From: Enterococcus phoeniculicola ATCC BAA-412
Lineage (GTDB): Bacteria; Bacillota; Bacilli; Lactobacillales; Enterococcaceae
Length of the DNA stretch: 64,000 nt
NCBI RefSeq assembly: GCF_000407505.1
Contig: NZ_ASWE01000005.1
Location: 1-64,000 of the forward strand
Direction: 5' to 3'
In this document: one piece after another, positions 56,622-64,000 of the stretch
How the letters are laid out: every line of letters begins with the position of its first letter
How positions within the stretch are numbered: the first letter of the stretch is position 1
Program-made: the position numbers and the translations under genes
The notes under the pieces: generated by a model
Database searches by the model: none
Seen by the model: only the letters and a program-made list of their open reading frames with translations
Told to the model about the DNA's origin: nothing

Positions 56622-56668
56622 AAAACAATGTCCCTCATCAACATTTGGTTAGGGACATTGCTTTTCTT
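56622..56668 (+). terminator. Terminator after LysR gene
   Basis: CAATGTCCCT (56626-56635) pairs with AGGGACATTG (56651-56660), followed by CTTTTCTTGT. Confidence 0.8.
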
Positions 56669-56769
56669 GTACTATTTACTTTTCCTCTTCCTGATTAAGT
56701 AGACAAATTGGTGAAAATTTTTAAGCGCTGCTCTTCACTTTCTATTAACGATTCTAAACTTATTATGAT

Positions 56770-57114
56770 TTACTGACTATTGGTGAAGAGCCCATTTTCT
56801 AGTGATTCAAGTCGATAACTGATTTGGTTTTGCTCCTCCTCTGTAAAGTAATGAGTAAAGTAGGGATATAGTTTTGCTAGCCAATAGCGTTCATTGGGCT
56901 TATAGCCATATAAATAAATCCCTCTTATTAATACTTCCCCATGCAGCTCTTTACAAACTTCCCCATAATATTGACAACGAATTTGTAAGCACCGATGTTG
57001 CTGCAACGCTGCTTCAGCAGAGCCGTCTTGCATATAGTGCTGATAAATTTTCTTTTCAATTTTTTGAATGTCCCACTGGAAAATCTGGTTTAGTGAAATT
57101 CTTGATAGAGTCAT
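56770..57114 (-). CDS. Hypothetical protein, 114 residues
   Basis: Not recognised. A good AAAGGAGGAG site stands 6 bases before the ATG, which supports a real gene. The protein is hydrophilic, rich in Tyr and Gln, with two Cys near the middle (HRCLQIRCQYYGEVCKEL gives three) and no membrane segment or signal. It lies between the ketone-body regulator and a NO-related gene pair, with its own surroundings of terminators on both sides. No function can be assigned. Confidence 0.7.
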   Translation of the reverse strand: MTLSRISLNQIFQWDIQKIEKKIYQHYMQDGSAEAALQQHRCLQIRCQYYGEVCKELHGEVLIRGIYLYGYKPNERYWLAKLYPYFTHYFTEEEQNQISYRLESLENGLFTNSQ

Positions 57115-57209
57115 CCATTCTCCTCCTTTAAAATTTTTTCTTTCCTCGATGTGTCTATAAGTAGTAACGAATGTTTTTATGAGAATGGTAAAGAATAAAC
57201 CTATTTTTA

Positions 57210-57225
57210 AGTTTCACGTGTAACA
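57210..57225. promoter_or_regulatory. parS-like ParB binding site
   Basis: AGTTTCACGTGTAACA matches TGTTTCACGTGAAACA at 14 of 16 positions, including the central TTTCACGTG. It lies between two leftward genes, overlapping no coding sequence. Predicted only; see the second site at 50635-50650. Confidence 0.55.
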
Positions 57226-57271
57226 AAAAAAGTCCCATACAAAGTAGCTAATCTCTACTTAATATGGAACA
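57226..57271 (-). terminator. Terminator after YgbA-like gene
   Basis: On the minus strand GTTCCATATTAAGTAG pairs imperfectly with CTACTTTGTATGGGAC, followed by seven T. It closes the two-gene unit at 57348-58068. Confidence 0.8.
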
Positions 57272-57347
57272 AAATAATACATGTTCTTTGTCTATGAAAA
57301 ATATATTTTGGGAATTTCCTTCAAAAATGACGTTTTTCTTTAGATTG

Positions 57348-57674
57348 TCACAGCTTTCTGGTTAGTCCACGAAAGCCATGTCTTACTGTTAACCAAGGGT
57401 GCACTAAAAGCATTCTTGGACCTGAATAGCGCATAATCTGCTTCATTTGGTTACGATATACTTCCTGATAACAATGGACTGGACATTTTTGACAGGTTGT
57501 TTTTTCTTCACCAAACTGACAAAAGGCTAAGCGCTGATTCGCATAGCTAGCCATACGTTTTTCAGGGATTTCACCTTTATTTTTCTTATAGTATAATTCA
57601 ATCATACAGGCAATTAGCTTCATTTCTTCTCGAATGATTGGCCCCTCATTCTTCGTTCGAACAGACCTAGACAT
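57348..57674 (-). CDS. Nitrous-oxide-stimulated promoter (YgbA) family protein
   Basis: A 108-residue cysteine-rich protein. The family pattern is seen in IREEMKLIACMIELYYKK, the cysteine cluster FCQFGEEKTTCQKCPVHCY and MRYSGPRMLLVHPWL. In enterobacteria ygbA is strongly induced by nitric oxide and supports growth under nitrosative stress. The Cys cluster could bind metal or an iron-sulphur cluster (inference). The ATG at 57674 overlaps the upstream gene by 8 bases; a TTG three codons earlier is possible. Confidence 0.88.
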   Translation of the reverse strand: MSRSVRTKNEGPIIREEMKLIACMIELYYKKNKGEIPEKRMASYANQRLAFCQFGEEKTTCQKCPVHCYQEVYRNQMKQIMRYSGPRMLLVHPWLTVRHGFRGLTRKL

Positions 57675-58068
57675 TAAATTCAAAGTCCACTGGTTCTATT
57701 TTAAATAAGGTACGCAAAATCTCATTGGTTTTCTCAGCAAGCAGCGTATAATCTTCTATTTCTTTCAACGCTTGAACCGCTTGGCCATTCGCTGTGTAGA
57801 TTACTTGTCTATAGTCTTCAGTAAGAAGGACTTTCTGTTGGTCTTTCTTAAATTGAATCGCATCTTCAAAGTCATCTGTCATTACCATTTCTTGCTTCCA
57901 GCCTGCTTTTAATGCAAAAATCATCACAAGTGATTCTACATCTAATGCTTCAATTGTTTGAGGACGTCCTTCAGAAAATTCTATCAGATAGGTAACACTA
58001 TGGACAGGGCCACAAGCATTACAGCCTCCTTCTGTCAAAAAATCTTCGCTCATAATGGTTGCTTTCAT
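57667..58068 (-). CDS. Hypothetical protein with CxxC motif, paired with YgbA-like gene
   Basis: A 133-residue protein of unknown family. Near the N-terminus is GGCNACGPVHSV (C16-x2-C19), a possible metal or redox site; the rest is hydrophilic with helical C-terminal part (LLAEKTNEILRTLF). GGAGGAG precedes the ATG. It overlaps the YgbA-like gene by 8 bases, so the two are co-translated and may act together in nitrosative or metal stress. That role is inference from the partner only. Confidence 0.8.
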   Translation of the reverse strand: MKATIMSEDFLTEGGCNACGPVHSVTYLIEFSEGRPQTIEALDVESLVMIFALKAGWKQEMVMTDDFEDAIQFKKDQQKVLLTEDYRQVIYTANGQAVQALKEIEDYTLLAEKTNEILRTLFKIEPVDFEFNV

Positions 58069-58383
58069 ATTACTCCTCCCACTTTCTCTTATTCTCTTTT
58101 CTCATTATAAGCCTATTTGTGGTATATTTCACTTGTTTTTTACTTAACAAAGAGGTTCACCTATCGATGTAGAAATGGACCTTTTTATGTTTTTTTGAGA
58201 AAAGTACCGATACAGAAAGAGGCATATCAACGAATGGATGCTCTCATTCGGATTGAAAAACATCCTACGATTAGCCATTATCCACTCAACTTCTGATTGT
58301 CTGCTGTTTCTATTGCTAATGCGAATATACCGCTTTTCATTCTGCGAACATTTCTAAAAGAAAACTCACTTCCTGTGGAATCT
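58069..58383. other. Intergenic region with possible short coding remnant
   Basis: Lies between the transketolase 3' end and the CxxC protein gene. On the plus strand 58200-58293 can be read as about 30 codons (KVPIQKEAYQRMDALIRIEKHPT then SHYPLNF and a stop) with gene-like composition but no start or site; it could be the 3' remnant of a lost gene. No strong terminator is seen after transketolase. Confidence 0.3.
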
Positions 58384-60381
58384 TTAAAGTTCGTTAAATG
58401 CAGTTACTATTGCTTCTACGGTAAACCCATATTCTTTGATGACTGTCTCTCCTGGAGCACTTGCCCCAAAGGTATCAATAGCAATAATCTTGCCCTCATT
58501 TCCAGCATACCGTTCCCAACCAAAACTTGAGGCCATTTCAACAGCTACACGCTTCTTCATTTCTGAGGGGAGAACACTTTCTTTGTACTCTGCTGATTGT
58601 GCTTCAAAAATATCGAAACTTGGGATAGAAACAACAGAGACATCTATATTTTGTTTAGACAGCTCTTGTTGCGCCTTGTAAACAAGATTGACTTCTGATC
58701 CTGTTGCAATCAAAATCCCCTCAGGTTTGTCACCCTTAGCTGGTGAAAGAATATAACCGCCTTTAGCCAAATTTTGATCTGCATTTTCCTTTGTTCCTGG
58801 AAGAACAGGCAGATTCTGACGACTCAAAACTAAAACTGTTGGGGTGTCAGTTGACTCCATGGCAATTTTCCACGCCGCTCGAGTCTCATTTCCATCTGCC
58901 GGACGGATAACATGAACATTAGGAATACAACGTAAGCTTGCTAGTTGTTCAACAGGTTCATGCGTGGGGCCATCTTCTCCAACTGCCACAGAATCATGGG
59001 TTAACACATACGTCACTGGTGTCTTTTGAATAGCAGCTAGTCTGAGTGCTGGACGTAAGTAGTCTGCAAAAACAAAAAATGTTCCACCATATACTTTAGT
59101 CCCTCCATGAAGTTGGATACCATTCATAGCAGCAGCCATTGCAAATTCACGAACACCAAACCAAATATTTCTACCTTCGTATTGACCTGGTTCAAAATCT
59201 TTTTCAGTAGCCACCATGGTATTATTTGATGAGGAAAGGTCAGCAGATCCACCCCAAAATCCTGGGATTTTCTGAGATAAGCTCTGAATCATTTCTTTTG
59301 AGGAGACTCTGCTTGCTTGACTAAATCCTTCTTCGTAATCTGGCATTTTTGACGCCCAATCTATTGGCAGCTTTCCTGCAAATGCCTGACTAAATTCTTC
59401 TGCTAAGTCTGGAAAGTTTTGGGTGTATTCTGTAAATAAGTTCTGCCATTGTGCTTCAGCTTCTGCCCCGCGATTAATAACTGTCTCTTTAAAACGAACC
59501 GCAACTTCTTTTGGCACTGAGAACTCTGAATAGCGCCAGTTATAGGATTCTTTAGCCACTTCAACACCTTTAGAACCTAATGGTGCACCATGAACTTTAT
59601 TTGTTCCTTCATTTGGAGCGCCAAAGCCAATCACCGTTTTCACTTCAATCAAAGTTGGTTTTTCTGTTTCTTTTTGAGCTGCTTCAATCGCATCAGAAAT
59701 TGCTTGCAAGTTATTCCCATCACTGACTAAGATATGCTGCCAACCGTATGCTTCAAACCGTTTACCCACATTTTCAGTGAATGATTTTGAGGTAGGTCCA
59801 TCTAGTGATATATCGTTTGAATCATATAAAACGATTAGTTTGCCTAATTTCAAATGACCAGCCATAGAAGCGGCTTCTTGAGAAACGCCCTCCATTAAGT
59901 CACCATCTCCACAAATCGTATAGGTATAGTGATTAATGATTTCATAATTTGGCTGATTATACTTAGCTGACAGATGCGCTTCTGCCATTGCCATCCCCAC
60001 CGACATAGAAAAACCTTGCCCTAAAGGACCTGTAGTAGCTTCTACACCATCTGTATGGTGCACTTCCGGATGTCCTGGAGTTTTTGATCCCCATTGACGA
60101 AACTGTTTTAAGTCATCAATCGTTAGTTGATAGCCAGCACAATGAAGCAAGCTATACAAAAGTGCTGAACCATGCCCCGCAGATAGTATAAATCTGTCAC
60201 GGTCTGCCCAATTTCTAGAAGTTTTGGGATTAATTTTTAGAAATCTACTCCATAACGCATACGCCATTGGTGCTGCTCCAAGAGGTAATCCTGGATGACC
60301 CGAGTTCGCGGCTTCAATGGAATCCATACTCAAAGTTCTTAACGTGTTCACTGCTAATTGATCAATTTTATCAAACAACAT
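58384..60381 (-). CDS. tkt: Transketolase
   Basis: Thiamine-diphosphate enzyme moving two-carbon ketol units between sugar phosphates in the pentose phosphate pathway. The cofactor motif begins at G158-D-G-D161 ([15 protein letters not shown]) and ends in the [10 protein letters not shown] stretch; catalytic His residues lie in [14 protein letters not shown] and [16 protein letters not shown]. The pyrimidine domain has [20 protein letters not shown]-like and [14 protein letters not shown] motifs. 665 residues, standard. Last gene of the PTS-allulose-6-phosphate epimerase operon, so it may be a pathway-specific paralogue linking an imported keto-sugar to the pentose phosphate pathway. Confidence 0.96.
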   Translation of the reverse strand: MLFDKIDQLAVNTLRTLSMDSIEAANSGHPGLPLGAAPMAYALWSRFLKINPKTSRNWADRDRFILSAGHGSALLYSLLHCAGYQLTIDDLKQFRQWGSKTPGHPEVHHTDGVEATTGPLGQGFSMSVGMAMAEAHLSAKYNQPNYEIINHYTYTICGDGDLMEGVSQEAASMAGHLKLGKLIVLYDSNDISLDGPTSKSFTENVGKRFEAYGWQHILVSDGNNLQAISDAIEAAQKETEKPTLIEVKTVIGFGAPNEGTNKVHGAPLGSKGVEVAKESYNWRYSEFSVPKEVAVRFKETVINRGAEAEAQWQNLFTEYTQNFPDLAEEFSQAFAGKLPIDWASKMPDYEEGFSQASRVSSKEMIQSLSQKIPGFWGGSADLSSSNNTMVATEKDFEPGQYEGRNIWFGVREFAMAAAMNGIQLHGGTKVYGGTFFVFADYLRPALRLAAIQKTPVTYVLTHDSVAVGEDGPTHEPVEQLASLRCIPNVHVIRPADGNETRAAWKIAMESTDTPTVLVLSRQNLPVLPGTKENADQNLAKGGYILSPAKGDKPEGILIATGSEVNLVYKAQQELSKQNIDVSVVSIPSFDIFEAQSAEYKESVLPSEMKKRVAVEMASSFGWERYAGNEGKIIAIDTFGASAPGETVIKEYGFTVEAIVTAFNEL

Positions 60382-60403
60382 GTCTTCCTCCTTCGCTCAT
60401 ATA

Positions 60404-60540
60404 AAAACTGGAACAAGCATCTTGACTCAGCTTCAAGAAGTACCAGTTATCGGAAAATTCATCCTCTGTTCGAAAATAAACTTATGAATAACCTGCTACA
60501 TTTTTGAACTGCAACGTCACAAGAATTCTTGTTCCAGTAT
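60404..60540 (-). terminator. Hairpin/attenuator between epimerase and transketolase genes
   Basis: Widely spaced arms ACTGGAACAAG (60529-60540 side) and CTTGTTCCAGT (60406-60417 side), followed by TTTTTAT on the minus strand. It could partly terminate transcription before transketolase and so set the ratio of the genes. The long loop makes a simple terminator less certain. Confidence 0.5.
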
Positions 60541-60548
60541 ATTTTTAC

Positions 60549-61238
60549 TTATTCAATGACTTTTCCTGTCATATCGTTATAGTCTTTTTTCATGATTTCC
60601 CATGATTTTTTTATGCTGCTATCCAATCCGAATAACCCACTTCGACCAACAATGTAGATATCTGGCCCTGCTTCATCAATCCGTTTAAATGATTTTCGAT
60701 TAGAGGACCCATCCATTTCAATGACATAATTGTATCCTTTTTCTTCACGAAGTTTACGAAGCTCTACGATTTTTTGTAAAGTAGATTCAATAAATCGTTG
60801 ACCAGCAAACCCCGGATCAATAGTCATAATCGTTATTTTATCGACTAACTCAATATAAGGAAAAATCACTTCAATCGGTGTTTCCGGATTTAAGACAACA
60901 CCTGCCTTCAAACCTGCCTCATGAATGGAATCAATCAACCGAAAAGCCATTGCGTCCAACAATTCAACATGCATACAAATCCATTCACACTTCATGTCAA
61001 TTAATTGATTCACCCAAAAACTTTGATCGGTAACCATTAAGTGAGCAGACATAGGCAACTTACTGATTTTTCGTACTTCTTCAATAAACCAAGGTGATAA
61101 GGTAATATTTGGTACATAGTGACCATCCATAATATCAATATGGTATGAATCAACATGGTCATTTAAAAATTCAATTTGTTCTTTAAATTTATCGAGATCC
61201 ATCGTCATTAATGATGGAGAAAATTTTACTTTAGTCAT
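60549..61238 (-). CDS. alsE: D-allulose-6-phosphate 3-epimerase (ribulose-phosphate epimerase family)
   Basis: A 229-residue TIM-barrel epimerase. Ribulose-phosphate epimerase marks are present (HIDIMDGHYVPN, HLMVT, MTIDPGFAGQRFI, GRSGLF), but specific features follow AlsE of E. coli: SLMTMDLDKFKEQIEF, NITLSPWF, AFRLIDSI, LNPETPIEVIFPYI, DKITIMT. It should interconvert D-allulose 6-phosphate and D-fructose 6-phosphate; ribulose-5-phosphate epimerase is the alternative. GGGAG precedes the ATG. It is preceded by a decayed transaldolase-like gene and followed by transketolase, in a fructose-type PTS operon. Confidence 0.85.
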   Translation of the reverse strand: MTKVKFSPSLMTMDLDKFKEQIEFLNDHVDSYHIDIMDGHYVPNITLSPWFIEEVRKISKLPMSAHLMVTDQSFWVNQLIDMKCEWICMHVELLDAMAFRLIDSIHEAGLKAGVVLNPETPIEVIFPYIELVDKITIMTIDPGFAGQRFIESTLQKIVELRKLREEKGYNYVIEMDGSSNRKSFKRIDEAGPDIYIVGRSGLFGLDSSIKKSWEIMKKDYNDMTGKVIE

Positions 61239-61252
61239 TTTTTACGACTCCC

Positions 61253-61458
61253 TTATTTGTTCTGGAATGATTGCCAATCTTCCATAAATTATTCGTTACC
61301 TTTATCCGTTAACGGATGATTCCATAAAGCTTTATACAACGCTGGAGGTATTGTTACAATGTGGGCACCTTGTAAGGATAGCTTTTTCCACGTGTTCTGG
61401 ATTGTGAACACTTGCTGTAGCTAGAAAAAATTCCATTCCTTGTCCTCCGCTTTGAAAT
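61253..61458 (-). pseudogene. 3' remnant of a transaldolase / fructose-6-phosphate aldolase (TalC-like) gene
   Basis: Read on the minus strand, about 68 codons still encode the C-terminal end of a TalC-type protein: [20 protein letters not shown], then after a one-base frame change [19 protein letters not shown] and [10 protein letters not shown], an in-frame TAA at 61291-61289, and finally FMEDWQSFQNK with a natural stop at 61255-61253. The TAA sits where a CAA (Gln) would continue the frame. The 5' two thirds are missing: stop codons lie just upstream, next to the IIC gene. At least three inactivating events are thus visible. Confidence 0.85.
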
Positions 61459-61480
61459 TAGTTTTATTCTCGTGTTCATT

Positions 61481-62581
61481 TTAGAAAATTTGAATATCGT
61501 CTAAGCTGATATCCTCCTCTTCTTTTTCAACCACTACATCCCTATCTTCCTCTTTGATATTTTTCTTGATTACAGCCAACACTACTGCAGTTACTACTAC
61601 GTTTACTAAAATAGCAATCACACCAGCCCACGGTTTAGACATTGTTGGTATCATTAATACGCCGCCAAACGGAACTGTTGCGTCAGCGCCTAGAATCATT
61701 GTGGTCGCTCCACCAGCAAACCCACCAATTGCTGTTGCCACTACACCGCGGACGATGTCGTTCATTACTAATGGAATCACGCCTTCAACGATATTGATAA
61801 CTCCCATAGGAACTGCTGATTTCAAAGTTTCTACTTCCAATTTTGAATAGATATTCTTACCAAAAAGTTTTGCGATAAAGTAGGCTAAGCCAAAACCGAT
61901 AGGAGTAGCCGTATTCACTAACTGTAATGCCGTGATTGGCCCATTTAATCCCTCTGCTTGCATTGTTAGTACGAAGGCAAAGACTGTTTTATTGATTGGT
62001 CCTCCGTAATCAACACCACTTAGTACACCGATAATCCCTCCAAAGATTAGTAAGGAAGAGTTTCCTAAACCATCTAAAAAGTTTGTTAATAACGAGGTTA
62101 AGAAAGCTACAGGCGTACCAATTAGATAGACCATTACTAATCCACCTAAAATAGATGCAATAAATGGAATAATTAATGTTGGCATCAATCCTTTTGCCCA
62201 ATTTGGAACTTTTACATAGTTTAAAATTGCTAATACAAGATATCCTGCAAGATACCCACCTAAAATACCACCAATAAAGCCAGCTCCAACAGCATTTGCC
62301 GTCAGACCAATAATGAACCCAGGTGCAATACCCGGTTTAGCTGCAATTGAGTAGGAGATACCCGTTGCAATAACAACAGGTAGTAAACCTAAAGCTGCAC
62401 CACCCATAGTTGCCAATGCATCAAAGATACCAAACTTCCCAGGCTCTAATGTTCCTTGAGCTGTACCACCAAACGCCATACCTAGTGCAATCAAGAATCC
62501 TGCCCCACAAACAATGGGGATCAAATAAGAAATTGCAGTTAACAAATGTCCTTTCAAGTTAAGCTTTTTTATTGTATCCAT
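61481..62581 (-). CDS. PTS fructose-family transporter subunit IIC
   Basis: A 366-residue membrane subunit of the fructose-mannitol PTS family (about nine helices), separate from IIA and IIB. LKGHLLTAISYLIPIVCGAGFLIALGMAFGG at the start is typical, as are GGLVMVYLIG, GVLSGVDYGGPINK and GGATTMILGADATVPFGG. An acidic tail (EEDRDVV..EEEDISLDD) ends it. With alsE nearby, allulose or another keto-hexose is a plausible substrate. AAGGAGG precedes the ATG. A IIB remnant lies just upstream and a TalC remnant just downstream. Confidence 0.93.
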   Translation of the reverse strand: MDTIKKLNLKGHLLTAISYLIPIVCGAGFLIALGMAFGGTAQGTLEPGKFGIFDALATMGGAALGLLPVVIATGISYSIAAKPGIAPGFIIGLTANAVGAGFIGGILGGYLAGYLVLAILNYVKVPNWAKGLMPTLIIPFIASILGGLVMVYLIGTPVAFLTSLLTNFLDGLGNSSLLIFGGIIGVLSGVDYGGPINKTVFAFVLTMQAEGLNGPITALQLVNTATPIGFGLAYFIAKLFGKNIYSKLEVETLKSAVPMGVINIVEGVIPLVMNDIVRGVVATAIGGFAGGATTMILGADATVPFGGVLMIPTMSKPWAGVIAILVNVVVTAVVLAVIKKNIKEEDRDVVVEKEEEDISLDDIQIF

Positions 62582-62613
62582 GAATCTTTCCTCCTTATTA
62601 TTTATACCGTTAC

Positions 62614-62680
62614 TTATTTCTTTACGACTTCCATTACTTTTTCAATCAAATTTGTCTGATGACTTTATTGCTACTTCTGT
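62614..62680 (-). pseudogene. C-terminal remnant of a PTS IIB gene
   Basis: On the minus strand ACAGAAGTAGCAATAAAGTC begins a stretch encoding TEVAIKSSDK, then after one extra T, LIEKVMEVVKK and a stop. It matches the end of the intact IIB gene (TEVAVKSPNKLIEKAVEVVNNQ) at nearly every residue. Only about 22 codons survive, between IIA and IIC, the place where a IIB gene commonly stands in such operons. Confidence 0.8.
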
Positions 62681-62737
62681 CTATTTCTATAAGCGTTGCC
62701 TATTCCTGTTACAGTATTTTCAAGCTTTTTGATTCAA

Positions 62738-62751
62738 TATATACGTATATA
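62738..62751. other. 14-bp perfect palindrome between IIA and IIC genes
   Basis: TATATACGTATATA is a perfect dyad in the 230-base gap between PTS subunit genes, overlapping a -10-like TATACG. It could be an operator or part of an internal promoter; low support. Confidence 0.3.
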
Positions 62752-62814
62752 CGGTAATTTCTGTGCTATACATAAGGCTTTTTTTACAAGTTTCATGCGA
62801 ATATCACTTTTTTT

Positions 62815-63264
62815 CTATACGAAAGCTGCAACAACCTGCTTTGCATCTTTCGCTTGAATTAATTGTTCAACGACTTCATCATTTCCTAATTTTCGTGCAA
62901 ATAATGACAACAATTTTAAATGATTCTGAGCGCCATCGTTATCATCGCCAACTACGAATAAAATAATCCCTTTAACTCCTTTGCCATCCAATGTTTCCCA
63001 AGGAATTTCATGCTCTGTTACACCAATAGCAACACCTACTTTAGTAACGAACCTACTTTTCCCATGAGGAATAGCAATGTAGTTGCCAATACCTGTTTGT
63101 CCTTCAGCTTCGCGAGCATAAATATCCTGAATGAAGCCATCAATATTGGATATATAGCCATTTTCTAAAAGCATACTTGCTAATTCTCTTAGGACTTCAT
63201 CTTTATTTGTGCCAATTAATTGTGTTTTTATAATGTTTGGATCAATAATTTCTTTTACGTCCAT
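62815..63264 (-). CDS. PTS fructose-family subunit IIA
   Basis: A 149-residue cytoplasmic phosphocarrier of the EIIA-fructose/mannitol type. The phosphorylated His is H67 in GNYIAIPHGKSRFV; GVAIGVTEHEIPWETLDGKGVKGIILFVVG and HLKLLSLFARKL are typical. It takes phosphate from HPr and passes it to IIB. 16 bases after IIB. Confidence 0.95.
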   Translation of the reverse strand: MDVKEIIDPNIIKTQLIGTNKDEVLRELASMLLENGYISNIDGFIQDIYAREAEGQTGIGNYIAIPHGKSRFVTKVGVAIGVTEHEIPWETLDGKGVKGIILFVVGDDNDGAQNHLKLLSLFARKLGNDEVVEQLIQAKDAKQVVAAFV

Positions 63265-63280
63265 TTACTACCACTCCCTT

Positions 63281-63595
63281 TTATTGGTTATTCACTACTT
63301 CCACAGCTTTTTCAATTAATTTGTTGGGTGATTTTACCGCTACTTCTGTTGGTACTTGAATAACTTTTTTCCCGTCGAACCGTTCACGACCACTGATTTT
63401 CACATCAATAGCTAAAATAACTATGTCTGCCTCTTGAATTTGTTCAGACGTTAAGGCATTTTCAACACCAATCGTTCCTTGTGTTTCTACATGCATTTCA
63501 TAACCAGCTTTTTTTGCTGCATTTACTAATTTTTCTTGTGCAATATACGTGTGGGCAATCCCTACTGTACATGCGGCTACTCCTACGATTTTCAT
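63281..63595 (-). CDS. PTS fructose-family subunit IIB
   Basis: A 104-residue subunit carrying the phosphocysteine Cys9 in VGVAACTVGIAHTYIAQEKL. EMHVETQGTIGVENALTSEQI and ADIVILAIDVKISGRERFDGK are standard for EIIB-fructose. The ATG at 63595 lies 8 bases after TGGAGGA; an ATG at 63610 overlaps that site. Its C-terminal end is duplicated as the decayed fragment at 62614-62680. Confidence 0.94.
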   Translation of the reverse strand: MKIVGVAACTVGIAHTYIAQEKLVNAAKKAGYEMHVETQGTIGVENALTSEQIQEADIVILAIDVKISGRERFDGKKVIQVPTEVAVKSPNKLIEKAVEVVNNQ

Positions 63596-63614
63596 AATAA
63601 TTTCCTCCATAATT

Positions 63615-64000
63615 TAGATAGTTTTTATCGTTTTTAAGCGATCAACAAACTCTTCGTCCGCTAACTTGCGCATAAAATCAATAATTTTATGTTTACCTTC
63701 CTCACTTTCGTTTGGAGAAAGAAGGATGACAATGAGTAATTCAATATTGGCTATTTCACTACTCCAATATTGAATTCGTGCTTTTGGTTGAATGATTGCT
63801 ACAAAACTCTGATTTACTAATTCAGACTCAATATGAGGGAGAATAACCCCTTCATCTATTTGAATATTTCCTGTTTCCTCTCTTTCATATAAAGCATGTT
63901 TAAGTAATAGTGCCTCTGCACTCCCTTGTGAAAAAAGTTGACTACTAATAAATTCATAAGCTTCTTCTCGATTAGATATTTCTGTCTCAGAAAATAATTG
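63615..64000 (-). CDS. C-terminal EIIA-type domain of a PTS-regulated transcription activator/antiterminator (partial)
   Basis: The frame is open from the window's right edge to a stop at 63617-63615, about 128 codons. It encodes a PTS EIIA-2 fold: SSQLFSQGSAEALLLKHALY, REETGNIQIDEGVILPHIES (phosphorylatable His), IELLIVILLSPNESEEGKH, ending DEEFVDRLKTIKTI. A complete IIA gene follows in the same operon, so this is most likely the C-terminal domain of a BglG/MtlR-type regulator with PRD domains, whose N-terminal part is outside. A separate second IIA is the alternative. Confidence 0.8.

Noticed and set aside
60549-61238. Plain ribulose-5-phosphate epimerase for the pentose phosphate pathway
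   Set aside because: Several stretches follow AlsE more closely than Rpe, and the PTS context favours a keto-hexose phosphate; still kept as the alternative.

Overview
The window looks like the chromosome of a low-GC Gram-positive coccus, most likely an Enterococcus or a close relative. Grounds: AT-rich DNA with strong AGGAGG ribosome sites; the Firmicute blocks M16 peptidase pair-rodZ-pgsA-cinA-recA and gltX-cysE-cysS-mrnC-rlmB-yacP-sigH; a 679-residue class B penicillin-binding protein with the layout of enterococcal PBP5; and sortase-type surface proteins. The species cannot be fixed from sequence reading alone. No rRNA, tRNA, CRISPR, insertion sequence or prophage was recognised.

Layout. 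1-3.5 kb: 5' part of a very large secreted beta-helix-like surface protein (C-terminus outside the window). 4-12 kb: recA with SOS box and promoter, cinA, pgsA, rodZ and two M16 peptidases. 12-13.3 kb: mscL, an ElaA-type acetyltransferase, veg. 13.4-22.6 kb: sigH-like factor, rae1, rlmB, mrnC, cysS, cysE under a cysteine T-box, gltX, a PIN-TRAM protein and radA. 22.7-29 kb: dUTPase, then serC-serA-DUF1015 (serine) and proB-proA (proline). 29.4-34 kb: a lipase-like hydrolase with a TetR regulator, and a DUF2177 / FakA-FakB fusion / DUF1295 membrane-lipid operon. 34-41.4 kb: a non-canonical arginine-deiminase-like operon (carbamoyltransferase, carbamate kinase, YfcC transporter, amidinohydrolase, 2-hydroxyacid dehydrogenase) divergent from a PucR regulator, with a cre site between. 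41.8-46.2 kb: PBP5-like protein, a GDSAG hydrolase, and an acyltransferase that appears to start at AUU. 46.5-50.3 kb: a 1271-residue MucBP surface protein ending in LPKTN. 50.8-56.6 kb: a ketone-body module (thiolase, two-subunit CoA transferase, 3-hydroxybutyrate dehydrogenase, GntP permease) divergent from a LysR regulator. 56.8-58.1 kb: small conserved proteins. 58.4-64 kb: a fructose-family PTS operon with allulose-6-phosphate epimerase and transketolase, carrying two decayed gene remnants.

How the genes work together. The left half is mostly housekeeping (DNA repair, envelope shape and lipid synthesis, translation, RNA maturation, amino-acid synthesis). The right half is accessory catabolism: three sugar/acid/nitrogen modules each with its own regulator (PucR, LysR, PTS-domain antiterminator/activator), two of them with cre-like CcpA sites, so they are probably used when preferred sugars are absent.

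The most unexpected signal is a dispersed, modular, hairpin-forming intergenic element (7.4, 41.6 and 46.3 kb, with partial modules at 9.1 and 21.1 kb) in which one stem is kept although its sequence changes between copies. Also notable are two parS-like 16-mers at 50.6 and 57.2 kb, the decaying PTS operon, and the non-canonical arginine-type catabolic operon.
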